64,000 nt of DNA, from positions 25,230 to 89,229 of the forward strand of contig NZ_DASYHI010000006.1 of assembly GCF_035998675.1 (NCBI RefSeq), given 5' to 3'. Every line of letters starts with the position of its first letter. The stretch's first letter is position 1. The DNA is from Telluribacter sp035998675 (GTDB lineage Bacteria > Bacteroidota > Bacteroidia > Cytophagales > Spirosomataceae). A program made the position numbers and the translations under genes. This document shows positions 43,157 through 51,454 of the stretch, piece by piece. Under the pieces are notes generated by a model that made no database searches, was not told where the DNA came from, and was given only the letters and a program-made list of their open reading frames with translations.

Positions 43157-45418
43157 ATGCAAGACGTTGATCTGACCAGTTGCGACCGCGAACCCATTCA
43201 TATTCCCGGTAGCATACAATCCCACGGTTTTCTGGTGGCCGTACAAAAAGACACCTACCTAATCAAAAAGGTCAGTAGTAATGTAGGTGATTACATAGGC
43301 ACTACCGCCGCCGCGCTCATTGATCAGCCCATTCAGCACCTGGATTCGTTCATTGCCTCTACGGTTCCCGGCTCAGCCCTGGAAGAACTGCTTAACGTGG
43401 GTCGGCGCAACCAGTCGTACGAGTCCCTGAGTCCCCAGCAGATGCAGGTAGCGGACCAGGACATGAACCTGATCATTCATGCTTCGGGCGAGTACATAGT
43501 ACTCGAATTTGAGCCCCGCCTGACCTGGATGGATGTACTGGATTATCAGAAACTCATTACGCGGTCGTTACAGGAAGTACAGGGCGCACCTACGCTGCAA
43601 CTGCTCCTGGACCGGGCGGCCAAATGGGTAAAAAGTATTACGGGCTTTGACCGGGTCATGGTGTACCAGTTTATGGAAGACTGGCACGGCGTGGTAGTGG
43701 CCGAGCAAAAGGAAAGCCATCTGGAAGCTTTTCTGGGCCTGCACTATCCGGCTTCGGATATTCCCAAACAGGCGCGGCAGCTTTACCTGCGCAACCTGGT
43801 CCGGCTCATTGCTGATGTTTCCTCCACCAGCGCCCGCCTCTACCCCGACGAAAAACCCGGTAGCGACATACTGGACCTGTCCGACTCGGTACTTAGGTCA
43901 GTTTCCCCCATCCATATTGAATACCTCAAGAATATGGGGGTCATGGCCAGTATGAGCATTTCGCTGGTTATCAATGGCAAGCTGTGGGGGCTCATCGCCT
44001 GCCACCATTACTCGCCGCGCTTTGTCGACTATCCGGCCCGCACTACGGCCCGGTTTATCAGCCAGATTCTGTCGGCTACGCTGGAACACCACCGCGGCGA
44101 AACCGACAGCGAATTTGCCAACCAGGTACTTTCGACGGGTCAGCAGCTCTTGATTCAGATGACCAAGGACTGGGACGTGGCCGAGGGGCTGGTGGGCCGC
44201 AAAGATACCATTCTGCAACTCACAAAGGCTTCGGGTGCCGCGCTGGTATTCGAAAACAAAGTATACTTACTGGGTACTACCCCTACCGAAGAAGAAGTGC
44301 GGGCGCTGGTGAAATGGCTGGGGACCCTGCAGGTTGACAATTTTTTCCAGACCGATCACCTGCCCAACCAGTACAGCCCGGCGCTTGCCTATAAGGACAA
44401 AGCCTCTGGCCTGATGGTGGTGGGGCTGTCACCTATTCTGGAAGAGTATGTACTGTGGTTTAAGCCCGAACAGATCCAGTTGGTTAGCTGGGCCGGTAAT
44501 CCGGAAAAAAGCGTAAGTGGCCACGAAGAAGACGGTACCATACGGCTTAGTCCCCGCAAGAGCTTTGAGAAATGGACGCAGGAGGTAAAGAATACCTCTC
44601 TGCCCTGGGAAGACGTTGAAATAGCGGGCGCGCTGCGGCTCCGCGAGGACATCCTGCACGTAATTACCCGGAAAGCTAACGAGATCCGTCGGCTCAACGA
44701 GCAGCTGAAGCATGCGTACGAAGAGCTGGACGCCTTTAGTTATACCATTTCGCACGACCTGCGTACCCCGCTTACTACCCTGAAAAGCTATACGGAAATC
44801 TTACTGGAAGACTTTGGGGAAGAACTGGATGAAGAGGCCAGGCAAATTATTGATCGCATACTCCGGTCAGCCGACCGGATGGGGCTGCTCATCCAGAATG
44901 TACTGGGGTACTCACGCCTGTCGCGGTCGGAAATCAACAGGCAGGAAATTCCGATGCGCCCGGTGATTGACACGCTGCTGGAAGACCTCCGGGTAGCTAT
45001 CACTACCCACCAGCCTTCCGTCCAGATTGGTACTACCCCACCACTCTACGGCGACCCGACCATGATCGGGCAGATATTTGCCAATGTTATTTCCAATGCT
45101 TTTAAGTACTCGGTTTCGGCGAAAGAACCGCGCATTGAAATAAACGGGAAAGTAGAGGGCGAAGAAGTAATTTATGCAGTCCGGGATAACGGCATCGGCA
45201 TTAATATGGGCCAGGCCAGCAAAGTGTTTGACCTCTTCAAGCGGCTGGACAATACTGGCTCCATCGAAGGGAACGGCGTAGGAATGGCCATTGCCAAGCG
45301 TATTGTAAACCGCCACAACGGACGAATCTGGTTTCAGAGCAAAGAAGGGGAAGGCACTATTTTTTACGTAGCCTTACCGGTAAAGAAGCCCGCCGAGGTT
45401 CCTGCCAATTCTAACTAA
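43157..45418 (+). CDS. bphP: Bacteriophytochrome histidine kinase
   Basis: Red/far-red photosensor kinase (753 residues). N-terminal PAS domain with the biliverdin-attaching cysteine C9 in LTSCDREPIH, a knot-type GSIQSHG, GAF domain with the DIP motif (D201-I-P, in YPASDIPKQAR), PHY domain with the tongue sequence PRKSF, and then HisKA (H533 in SYTISHDLRTPL) and HATPase_c (NVISNAFKYS, DNGIGI, GNGVGMAIA). I start at ATG 43157 so that C9 is near the N terminus; an in-frame 43097 start would add 20 residues. No membrane segment. Heme oxygenase and response regulators follow in the same direction. Confidence 0.94.
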   Translation: MQDVDLTSCDREPIHIPGSIQSHGFLVAVQKDTYLIKKVSSNVGDYIGTTAAALIDQPIQHLDSFIASTVPGSALEELLNVGRRNQSYESLSPQQMQVADQDMNLIIHASGEYIVLEFEPRLTWMDVLDYQKLITRSLQEVQGAPTLQLLLDRAAKWVKSITGFDRVMVYQFMEDWHGVVVAEQKESHLEAFLGLHYPASDIPKQARQLYLRNLVRLIADVSSTSARLYPDEKPGSDILDLSDSVLRSVSPIHIEYLKNMGVMASMSISLVINGKLWGLIACHHYSPRFVDYPARTTARFISQILSATLEHHRGETDSEFANQVLSTGQQLLIQMTKDWDVAEGLVGRKDTILQLTKASGAALVFENKVYLLGTTPTEEEVRALVKWLGTLQVDNFFQTDHLPNQYSPALAYKDKASGLMVVGLSPILEEYVLWFKPEQIQLVSWAGNPEKSVSGHEEDGTIRLSPRKSFEKWTQEVKNTSLPWEDVEIAGALRLREDILHVITRKANEIRRLNEQLKHAYEELDAFSYTISHDLRTPLTTLKSYTEILLEDFGEELDEEARQIIDRILRSADRMGLLIQNVLGYSRLSRSEINRQEIPMRPVIDTLLEDLRVAITTHQPSVQIGTTPPLYGDPTMIGQIFANVISNAFKYSVSAKEPRIEINGKVEGEEVIYAVRDNGIGINMGQASKVFDLFKRLDNTGSIEGNGVGMAIAKRIVNRHNGRIWFQSKEGEGTIFYVALPVKKPAEVPANSN

Positions 45419-45442
45419 TTTGTTACTATACACATTCCTGAA

Positions 45443-45859
45443 ATGAAGAAAGTAGATATTCTGTATATTGAGGATAACCCGGATGATGTGTTGTTTTTTG
45501 AGCGCATTCTGAAGAAGATTGATGACAGCCTTACTTTTGAAGTAGCCGGGTCGGGTACCGAGGCCATATCCATGCTCAACGGAGAGAACAGTGAGTCTAT
45601 TCGGCCCCGCCTGGTACTGGTAGATATGAACCTGCCCGGCCTGAGTGGTGTTGAAATAGTACGTTCGCTGCGACACACTCAGTCGACCCGTCACCTGCCA
45701 CTGGTTATTTTCAGTACTTCTGACTCCCCCACCGACATCAGGAGTTCTTACGAGGCGGGAGCCACGGGGTACCTGGTCAAATCCGGCAGCTACAAGGGCC
45801 GTACCCAGCAACTCGACCACGCCCATAAATTCTGGATTGTGAGTAATCAATATTTCTAA
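45443..45859 (+). CDS. Single-domain response regulator (Rcp1-like)
   Basis: A 138-residue receiver domain: acidic pocket E10/D11 in YIEDNPDD, phospho-acceptor D61 in LVDMNLPG, and conserved K113 in YLVKSGSY. It has no DNA-binding output. It begins 24 nt after the phytochrome gene and ends 9 nt before the heme oxygenase gene. By analogy with Rcp1 and bacteriophytochrome operons, it is the likely direct phosphorylation target of BphP (inference). Confidence 0.9.
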   Translation: MKKVDILYIEDNPDDVLFFERILKKIDDSLTFEVAGSGTEAISMLNGENSESIRPRLVLVDMNLPGLSGVEIVRSLRHTQSTRHLPLVIFSTSDSPTDIRSSYEAGATGYLVKSGSYKGRTQQLDHAHKFWIVSNQYF

Positions 45860-45868
45860 TTTAACTAA

Positions 45869-46435
45869 ATGAACCCACTGCACGCCCAATTAAAATCAGC
45901 AACCGCAACGCTGCACGACAAGACGGAAAAGGCGCTGTTTGTAGAGGCTATTGTCAGCCACCAGCTCAGTCGGGAGCAACTGACTACCATACTTTTGGCC
46001 CAGTACCAGTTCAATTGGGCCCTTGAGCAGGCTGTGCAGTCCATTGAAGTACTTCGGCAGGAGTACCAGGCCCATCATCGCTATAAGACTGACTTGCTAC
46101 GGGCCGACCTGGCAGAACTGGGTACTCCGCTACCGGATGAAGCGCCGGCCTGGGATATTTTTTCAGAAGCCGAGTTATTTGGAGCCTGTTATGTAGCCGA
46201 AGGCTCGACCCTGGGCGGAAAAATAATCAGGAAACATTTAACGCAGTCAGCGCAATTAAATGGACTTTCATTTCATTATTATAGCGTATACGGCACCGAC
46301 GTAGGACCGCAGTGGAAACTATTTCTGACCTTTCTTGATTATCATTCCCAACGGCTTCTGCCTGCCGAAGTAGTACTTGGCGCGCAGAAATCCTTTCATT
46401 TTTTATTACAGGCTGTACAGGAAGTACGTGTTTAA
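45869..46435 (+). CDS. bphO: Biliverdin-producing heme oxygenase
   Basis: All-helical heme oxygenase of 188 residues with proximal histidine H16 in TATLHDKTEK and the distal helix signature CYVAEGSTLGGKII (near residues 110-125). It opens heme to biliverdin IX-alpha, the chromophore of bacteriophytochromes. Its position inside the phytochrome operon fits this. The next gene starts 41 nt downstream. Confidence 0.9.
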   Translation: MNPLHAQLKSATATLHDKTEKALFVEAIVSHQLSREQLTTILLAQYQFNWALEQAVQSIEVLRQEYQAHHRYKTDLLRADLAELGTPLPDEAPAWDIFSEAELFGACYVAEGSTLGGKIIRKHLTQSAQLNGLSFHYYSVYGTDVGPQWKLFLTFLDYHSQRLLPAEVVLGAQKSFHFLLQAVQEVRV

Positions 46436-46475
46436 AGACTACTTCGGGCAGTTCATATCCACAACATCAATCATC

Positions 46476-46832
46476 ATGGCTACCATTCTGGTTTACGAAG
46501 ACGACCTCCATTTACAGGAACTCCTGGTTCAGGTTGTGCGTAAAGATTTTAAAATATTCATTGGACAAAAGCCGCATCAGCTCAAAGAAGAGGTACAGGA
46601 AACCGGAGCTTCGTTAATCCTGCTGGATAATATGCTGGAACCGGCGGAAGCCAAAGAGATTCTCAGAGAGTACCGTTCTGAAATTGATTCTCCCGTGCCG
46701 GTAGTACTCTTCACGGCGAGCGCGCAGGGAGCAAGTATTGCCGAGTTTATCGAAGCGGATGACTACATTGCCAAACCCTTTCAACTTCTCGAACTACGGG
46801 CCAAACTCAGGAAACTGACGCAAAAGAAGTAA
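46476..46832 (+). CDS. Response regulator receiver protein
   Basis: A 118-residue receiver domain: VYEDD pocket (residues 6-10), D51 in LLDNML, threonine in LFTAS (near 80) and K100 in YIAKPF. No output domain. Start at ATG 46476; an earlier in-frame start at 46377 would lie inside bphO. Likely the last gene of the phytochrome operon and a second relay partner, or an output to another kinase. Confidence 0.87.
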   Translation: MATILVYEDDLHLQELLVQVVRKDFKIFIGQKPHQLKEEVQETGASLILLDNMLEPAEAKEILREYRSEIDSPVPVVLFTASAQGASIAEFIEADDYIAKPFQLLELRAKLRKLTQKK

Positions 46833-46875
46833 CACCTCACAAGTACTTCGTCCCTACTTATTGGGTTTAAGTACC

Positions 46876-47565
46876 TTATTTTTTATCGGTAAATGGTATG
46901 ATGAGCTTCTCTCCCCGCTGGGCAACATCCTTTTGTTTTCCATTGGCCTGCATGAGAAGTTCTTTGCTGATCCCGTACTTCCCGGCCACTACCCGCAGTA
47001 CATCGCCGGGCCCTACGGTATGTATGGCCTTCACCCGTACGTTCAGCCGGGTTACGCCCGACTTTAGGTCCGTTGCACTTACATTCGGATTTAGTGACTG
47101 CAGGGTTTCCGGCTTGAGATTATAACGATTGGCGATACCGAAGAAAGTTTCCCCGGCTTTTACAGTATGCGAAGTAGAAGTACCGCCAATATCGGCCGCC
47201 CTGGATGCGGCAGGTTTAGGTGCGGGAGCCGTTTCGACCGGGGGCGCTGGGGCCGGTGCGGTTTCGGGAGTTCCCTCAGTACTTGCTTCCGGCTCGGGGA
47301 ATGACTCCTTCACCAGGCTGGAATCGATGCGCTCGGGCTCGGCCAGAATGGGGTCAGTATTGGACACAAGAGGCGAAACACTGCTGGTGGTATCAGGTAC
47401 TATATTGGTCAGCTCTTCTGAACCGGACGTGTCGTCAGCAATGTACTCGTAGCCTACAAACAATAGACCCAGTACTATCAGGACCAGTACCACCAGGGTA
47501 ATCAGGGGCAGGTTCGACGTCTCGGTAGGTCTTACATTTTGCTTCTTTGGACTTTCTTCTTCCAT
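46876..47565 (-). CDS. Membrane-anchored LysM-domain protein
   Basis: A 229-residue single-pass protein: membrane segment at about residues 20-42, a Ser/Glu/Pro/Ala-rich linker with AP repeats (about 90-125), then LysM domains of roughly 45 residues (HTVKAGETFFGIANRY and HTVGPGDVLRVVAGKY). The topology N-in/C-out would place LysM in the periplasm to bind peptidoglycan. It is convergent with the phytochrome operon. Confidence 0.85.
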   Translation of the reverse strand: MEEESPKKQNVRPTETSNLPLITLVVLVLIVLGLLFVGYEYIADDTSGSEELTNIVPDTTSSVSPLVSNTDPILAEPERIDSSLVKESFPEPEASTEGTPETAPAPAPPVETAPAPKPAASRAADIGGTSTSHTVKAGETFFGIANRYNLKPETLQSLNPNVSATDLKSGVTRLNVRVKAIHTVGPGDVLRVVAGKYGISKELLMQANGKQKDVAQRGEKLIIPFTDKK

Positions 47566-47655
47566 TGTACTACGGGTTTACTACTTCTGAAAATTGGAAA
47601 TATACGTTTCTTCTGTACTTGTAACGAATGTAACGGTTCCGTTGTATCAGTCCCT

Positions 47656-48135
47656 TTACTTTTTCAGCTGGGCATTCATCTCCGCTACCTTGCTTTTCAG
47701 CTCTTCCTTGTAGGTATCAAGCCGGGCCGCTACTTTTTCATCCTGACTACCCACAATCTGAGCCGCCAGGATACCGGCGTTTTTGGCCCCGTTCAGGGCT
47801 ACCGTAGCCACGGGTACCCCCCCTGGCATTTGTAGAATAGACAGTACCGAGTCCCAGCCGTCAATAGAGTTGCTGGACAGAATAGGTACCCCAATGACGG
47901 GCAGGGACGTCAGCGACGCCACCATACCCGGCAAATGGGCTGCCCCGCCCGCGCCGGCTATTATGGCCTTGAAGCCCCGCTGCCGGGCAGTCCGGGCGTA
48001 TTCAAACATTCGGTCGGGTGTCCGGTGAGCCGACACGATTTCCATTTCGTAGGGTACACCCAGTTCGGTCAGGGCGTCGGCCGCTTCCTGCATGACCTTC
48101 CGGTCCGAAATACTTCCCATTATTATTCCAATCAT
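47656..48135 (-). CDS. purE: N5-carboxyaminoimidazole ribonucleotide mutase
   Basis: Class I PurE of purine synthesis. Diagnostic motifs are MGSISDRKV (residues 5-13), EIVSAHRTPDRM, AGAGGAAHLPGMVAS and the IGVPILSSNSIDGWDS loop. 159 residues from ATG 48135; an in-frame start at 48174 would run through a repeat and is rejected. Next to purK, as expected, with a 67-nt gap that carries two repeat elements. Confidence 0.94.
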   Translation of the reverse strand: MIGIIMGSISDRKVMQEAADALTELGVPYEMEIVSAHRTPDRMFEYARTARQRGFKAIIAGAGGAAHLPGMVASLTSLPVIGVPILSSNSIDGWDSVLSILQMPGGVPVATVALNGAKNAGILAAQIVGSQDEKVAARLDTYKEELKSKVAEMNAQLKK

Positions 48136-48144
48136 ATTTTTACG

Positions 48145-48162
48145 AGCTATATGCTGTAAGCC
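48145..48162 (-). repeat. Short dispersed intergenic repeat, reverse-strand copy
   Basis: AGCTATATGCTGTAAGCC is close to the reverse complement of the 19-mer at 14891-14909 and 55092-55110 (core GCTATATGCT is shared). It lies between purK and purE, next to the palindrome at 48167. Confidence 0.5.
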
Positions 48163-48166
48163 GAAA

Positions 48167-48190
48167 AGACGCAAGATCTTGCGTCTCTAC
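48167..48190. repeat. Palindromic intergenic repeat in the purKE gap
   Basis: AGACGCAAGATCTTGCGTCT is a perfect 20-nt palindrome followed by CTAC. This shape, with the GTAGAGACG..CGTCTCTAC outer arms, recalls short palindromic intergenic elements known from Bacteroidota and cyanobacteria (recollection of the pattern, not a search). In RNA it forms a hairpin between the two pur genes. Confidence 0.6.
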
Positions 48191-48202
48191 ATTCTTTTCC
48201 TT

Positions 48203-49354
48203 TTATTCTTTTCTCCCTTCCTCCTCCTTACTAACCACCCTTATGCTCCGCTTCACCAGCTCCACTTTTTCTTTCAAAGAGTCCAGGTCGGTATCCATGA
48301 CGGTAACGTGGCCCATTTTGCGGAAGGGTTTGGTTATGGCTTTCCCGTACAGGAAAGGAAAAACTTCTTCCGTGGCCAGCAGGGTTTCCATACCTTCGTA
48401 GTAGGCGGGGCCGGTATGGCCATCTTCGCCCAGCAGGTTCACCATGGCCGCCGGGCCGTAGGCGTGGGTACTACCCAAAGGCAAATCCAGAATAGCCCGC
48501 CAGTGCTGCTCAAACTGCGAAGTGGCGTTGGCCCGTATGGTATGGTGGCCGCTGTTGTGCGGCCGCGGAGCCACTTCGTTAATAAGTACCTCCCCCCCCT
48601 TTGTGACAAACATTTCAACCGCCAGCAAGCCTACTATCCCAAAAGCATCGGCCACCTGACGGGCCAGTTGCTGGGCCTGCTGGTCTACGCTTTGGTCGAG
48701 CTGCGCGGGCGCGAAGAGGTACTCTACCAGGTTTAGTTCAGGATGGAACGCCATTTCTACCGTCGGGAAGGCAAGTACCTGGCCCGAAGGACGGCGCGCG
48801 ACAATAACCGCTATTTCCTTTTCAAAGGGAACCGCCTTCTCAAGTACCCCCGGTGCGTCAAACGCTTTATGAAAATCATGGGCCGAACTGAGGCGCTGTA
48901 CGCCCCGGCCATCGTACCCGTCGCGTCCTAATTTGTGAAAAGCCGGCAGAAAATCGGCATGCTGCTGTACATCTTCCCGGTTTTCGGTCAGTATGAAATC
49001 GGCGGTAGGTAAGTTGTGGTCCCGGTAAAACTGCTTCTGTATACGCTTGTCCTGAATCTGCCGGATTACCGACGGCTGCGGATAAACGCGCTTGCCCTCC
49101 TTTTCCAGCACTTCCAGCGCCTCCACGTTTACTTTTTCTATTTCGATGGTAATGACGTCCAGCGATTTTCCAAAGTTGTATACAGTGTCATAGTCCTGCA
49201 GGGAGCCGTGTACAAAGTGGGGGGCAATGCGGCTACAGGGTGCCTCCGCGTCGGGATCAAGTACATGAATATCCAGATTCCAGTCAACGGCGGCCTGTAA
49301 TAACATCAGGCCTAACTGACCACCACCTAAGATACCAATTCGGGATGAAAGCAT
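48203..49354 (-). CDS. purK: N5-carboxyaminoimidazole ribonucleotide synthase
   Basis: ATP-grasp enzyme that carboxylates aminoimidazole ribonucleotide using ATP and bicarbonate. N-terminal GILGGGQLGLML (residues 7-18), LPAFHKLGRDGYDGRGVQ (nucleotide-binding loop) and INEVAPRPHNSGHHTI near residue 255. Start ATG 49354 (MLSSRIGILGG). 383 residues is usual. Upstream of purE on the same strand. Confidence 0.94.
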   Translation of the reverse strand: MLSSRIGILGGGQLGLMLLQAAVDWNLDIHVLDPDAEAPCSRIAPHFVHGSLQDYDTVYNFGKSLDVITIEIEKVNVEALEVLEKEGKRVYPQPSVIRQIQDKRIQKQFYRDHNLPTADFILTENREDVQQHADFLPAFHKLGRDGYDGRGVQRLSSAHDFHKAFDAPGVLEKAVPFEKEIAVIVARRPSGQVLAFPTVEMAFHPELNLVEYLFAPAQLDQSVDQQAQQLARQVADAFGIVGLLAVEMFVTKGGEVLINEVAPRPHNSGHHTIRANATSQFEQHWRAILDLPLGSTHAYGPAAMVNLLGEDGHTGPAYYEGMETLLATEEVFPFLYGKAITKPFRKMGHVTVMDTDLDSLKEKVELVKRSIRVVSKEEEGRKE

Positions 49355-49500
49355 GCGGCTAAAATGGGCTTTTTGCAAAGTTGGCAGAAAAACGCCAAAC
49401 ATAAAATCTTAATCGGAGCCATTTCACAAGGAATGTAGCCGGAGTGGCTCGTCAAAGCATAGAAAGGCCCAAAAGCGGGTCGGCCTGGGCCGCTGCCGGG

Positions 49501-50787
49501 CTACAAACCATTTTGCCGGAGTGGCAGCGTAATTAAAAACTGAGCCCCTTCTCCTTCCCGGCTGATGGCTTTGATATTTCCCTTGTGCTTTTCAATGATT
49601 TTCTTGGTAATAGCCAGTCCTATGCCTGAGCCCTCAAATTTATCTTTCGAATTCAGGCGTTCAAAAAGAGAAAAAATCTTTTCGTTGTACACTTTGTCAA
49701 ATCCGATTCCATTATCCGAAACCGTAATACAGCACATGGGCTCGGCGGCTTCCGGGTCGGTTGCATTGACTACTTGTTCAGGAAAACAACTGGTAATTCT
49801 GACTTCGGGCGCCTGCCCCGCTTTGGAAAATTTAATGGAGTTACTGATCAGATTCTGAAACACCTGTTTTATCTGTCCGCGATTTACCTCCATCTCCGGC
49901 AGATCTTCTACTACTATCGTCGCTTTAGTTTCGCTGATCACTATTTCGTAATCTTCCCGAATCTCCTCGATAATATCCGCCAGGTTGGTCAGGATAAAGG
50001 TATTGGTATTGGTTGAAAGCCGCGAGTAGGTCAGGATATCAATAATCAACGCCTTCATCCGGCTCGATGAAGAAATTATCTTATCCAGAAAAATAAGGCT
50101 TTCCTCCGACAGATCCTCCTTATTCCGGAGCATGGTGGAGAAAATCAGAATCTTGCGGAGTGGCTCCTGCAGGTCATGCGAAGCAACGGAAGCGAACTGC
50201 TGCAGGTCATGATTACTTATTTCAAGTTCGACGTTGATTTCTTTAAGCCGCTCATTGTTCTGCTTGAGCAAGGCCTGCGTTTCTTTCTGAAAGGTAAGGT
50301 CGGTAAGAATGACGCTCAGGGCTTTTCCTTCGTCGAGTTGCAGGGTAGTAACCGAAAGCTGACAGGGAATCTGTCCGTCACCACTGATGATACTTAGCTC
50401 GGCTTTACTGTCTTTGACCCAGCCATTGCTGAATACCTGCTGGTATATTTCTTTACAGTTGTCGGGAATGAGTGATTCGAATGACATACCTACCACCCTG
50501 GAAAGAGGCAGACCTATCATGGAGGAAAACATGGAGTTGCTGTAAAGAATAATGCCCTCCTCATTGAGCGTCACCGCCCCCTCGTTCATTTTTTCAATAA
50601 ATACGCGGTAGGTCTGGTCGGCCGTTTTCAGGGTGTATAGCTGGGGTTCATCATTTTCCCCTTTGACCACGAGGGCGTCAACCTGCCCACTACGAATAGC
50701 ATCAATGGTTTCATTTGCCTCTTCCAGTTGCGTAAGAAGCTCTTCATTCTCTTTCACCAGCTGCTCGTAGGTCTTTGGTGTGCTCAT
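49501..50787 (-). CDS. Soluble PAS-domain histidine kinase of the kai cluster
   Basis: A 428-residue sensor kinase with no membrane segment. An N-terminal coiled coil (residues 5-35, ending DAIRSGQVDALVV) precedes a PAS domain (about 60-165), a HisKA with H204 in SVASHDLQEPL, and HATPase_c with NLISNSIKFS, SDNGIGFD and GSGIGLAITKK. Start ATG 50787; the codon before it is a TTG. It begins 6 nt after the second kaiB, so it is the last gene of the kai operon. In cyanobacteria the output kinase is SasA, whose sensor is KaiB-like; here two KaiBs are separate and the kinase has PAS (inference that it is the output). Confidence 0.9.
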   Translation of the reverse strand: MSTPKTYEQLVKENEELLTQLEEANETIDAIRSGQVDALVVKGENDEPQLYTLKTADQTYRVFIEKMNEGAVTLNEEGIILYSNSMFSSMIGLPLSRVVGMSFESLIPDNCKEIYQQVFSNGWVKDSKAELSIISGDGQIPCQLSVTTLQLDEGKALSVILTDLTFQKETQALLKQNNERLKEINVELEISNHDLQQFASVASHDLQEPLRKILIFSTMLRNKEDLSEESLIFLDKIISSSSRMKALIIDILTYSRLSTNTNTFILTNLADIIEEIREDYEIVISETKATIVVEDLPEMEVNRGQIKQVFQNLISNSIKFSKAGQAPEVRITSCFPEQVVNATDPEAAEPMCCITVSDNGIGFDKVYNEKIFSLFERLNSKDKFEGSGIGLAITKKIIEKHKGNIKAISREGEGAQFLITLPLRQNGL

Positions 50788-50793
50788 CAAAAC

Positions 50794-51117
50794 TTATAAT
50801 GAAATACCTATGCCTTTAAGTACCTTTTTAGTGTCTGACATGTCTCCAATCAGTCTTTTTTCGGGCAAAGGCAAGCTTTTAATCAAAAGGGGTAAAGCAA
50901 TAATCTGTTCTTTTTCGGCTAGTCCTTTTTCCTGGTAAACATCTATGATTTCCAACGAATAATTTTCTTTTATATACGTATCACAAATCTTTTTGAGATT
51001 TGTGACCGCACGAAGAGAATTGACCGAAGCTCCCGTAATGAATAAACGCAGAACAATCTGTTTATTTTCTCCTTCGCCATCTTCGGACTGCTCTATATCT
51101 GTTGATGAATCGTTCAT
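50794..51117 (-). CDS. kaiB: KaiB family protein, second copy
   Basis: A 107-residue thioredoxin-like KaiB-fold protein with LRLFITGASVNSLRAVTNLK, EIIDVYQEKGLAEKEQIIA, LPLLIKSLPLP and RLIGDMSDTKKVL. It carries an acidic N-terminal extension (EQSEDGEGE, residues 9-17) that the other copy lacks. The segment matching cyanobacterial VLIGLDLL reads VLKGIGISL, so the glycine is kept but the aspartate is lost. Its ATG overlaps the upstream kaiB stop as ATGA. Confidence 0.9.
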   Translation of the reverse strand: MNDSSTDIEQSEDGEGENKQIVLRLFITGASVNSLRAVTNLKKICDTYIKENYSLEIIDVYQEKGLAEKEQIIALPLLIKSLPLPEKRLIGDMSDTKKVLKGIGISL

Positions 51118-51413
51118 TCCATTTTTATTGCAGGCCGAATATTTAATCCAACCAATACCTTCTCTTCGTTGGAAAGATCACCAATAATTTTTCGGATTGG
51201 TTCGGGTACTTTTTTGACCAGAGTAGGAATTGCAAGAATCTGATCGCCCTCGGCGAGTTGGGGGTGTTCAAGCAAATCAATAACTTCTATAACATATTTG
51301 TCCTTCAAATGTTCTTCGCAGTACCTTTTGAGATTGGAAAGTGCAGTTACGGATTTAACCGTCTTTCCTGCTATGTACAGTCTCAGTTCCCATATTTCTT
51401 TATTTTCTTCCAT
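51114..51413 (-). CDS. kaiB: KaiB family protein, first copy
   Basis: A 99-residue KaiB. Core motifs: ELRLYIAGKTVKSVTALSNL, VIEVIDLLEHPQLAEGDQIL, AIPTLVKKVPEPIRKIIGDL. The end reads VLVGLNIRPAIKME, lacking the acidic C-terminal tail of cyanobacterial KaiB; the position of D91 is Asn. It starts 42 nt downstream of kaiC. The two KaiBs differ at many positions, so they are not a recent duplication. Confidence 0.92.
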   Translation of the reverse strand: MEENKEIWELRLYIAGKTVKSVTALSNLKRYCEEHLKDKYVIEVIDLLEHPQLAEGDQILAIPTLVKKVPEPIRKIIGDLSNEEKVLVGLNIRPAIKME

Positions 51414-51454
51414 GTAGATAGGTTTGGATGGATCTAAAAACAGACTCCTTTATT

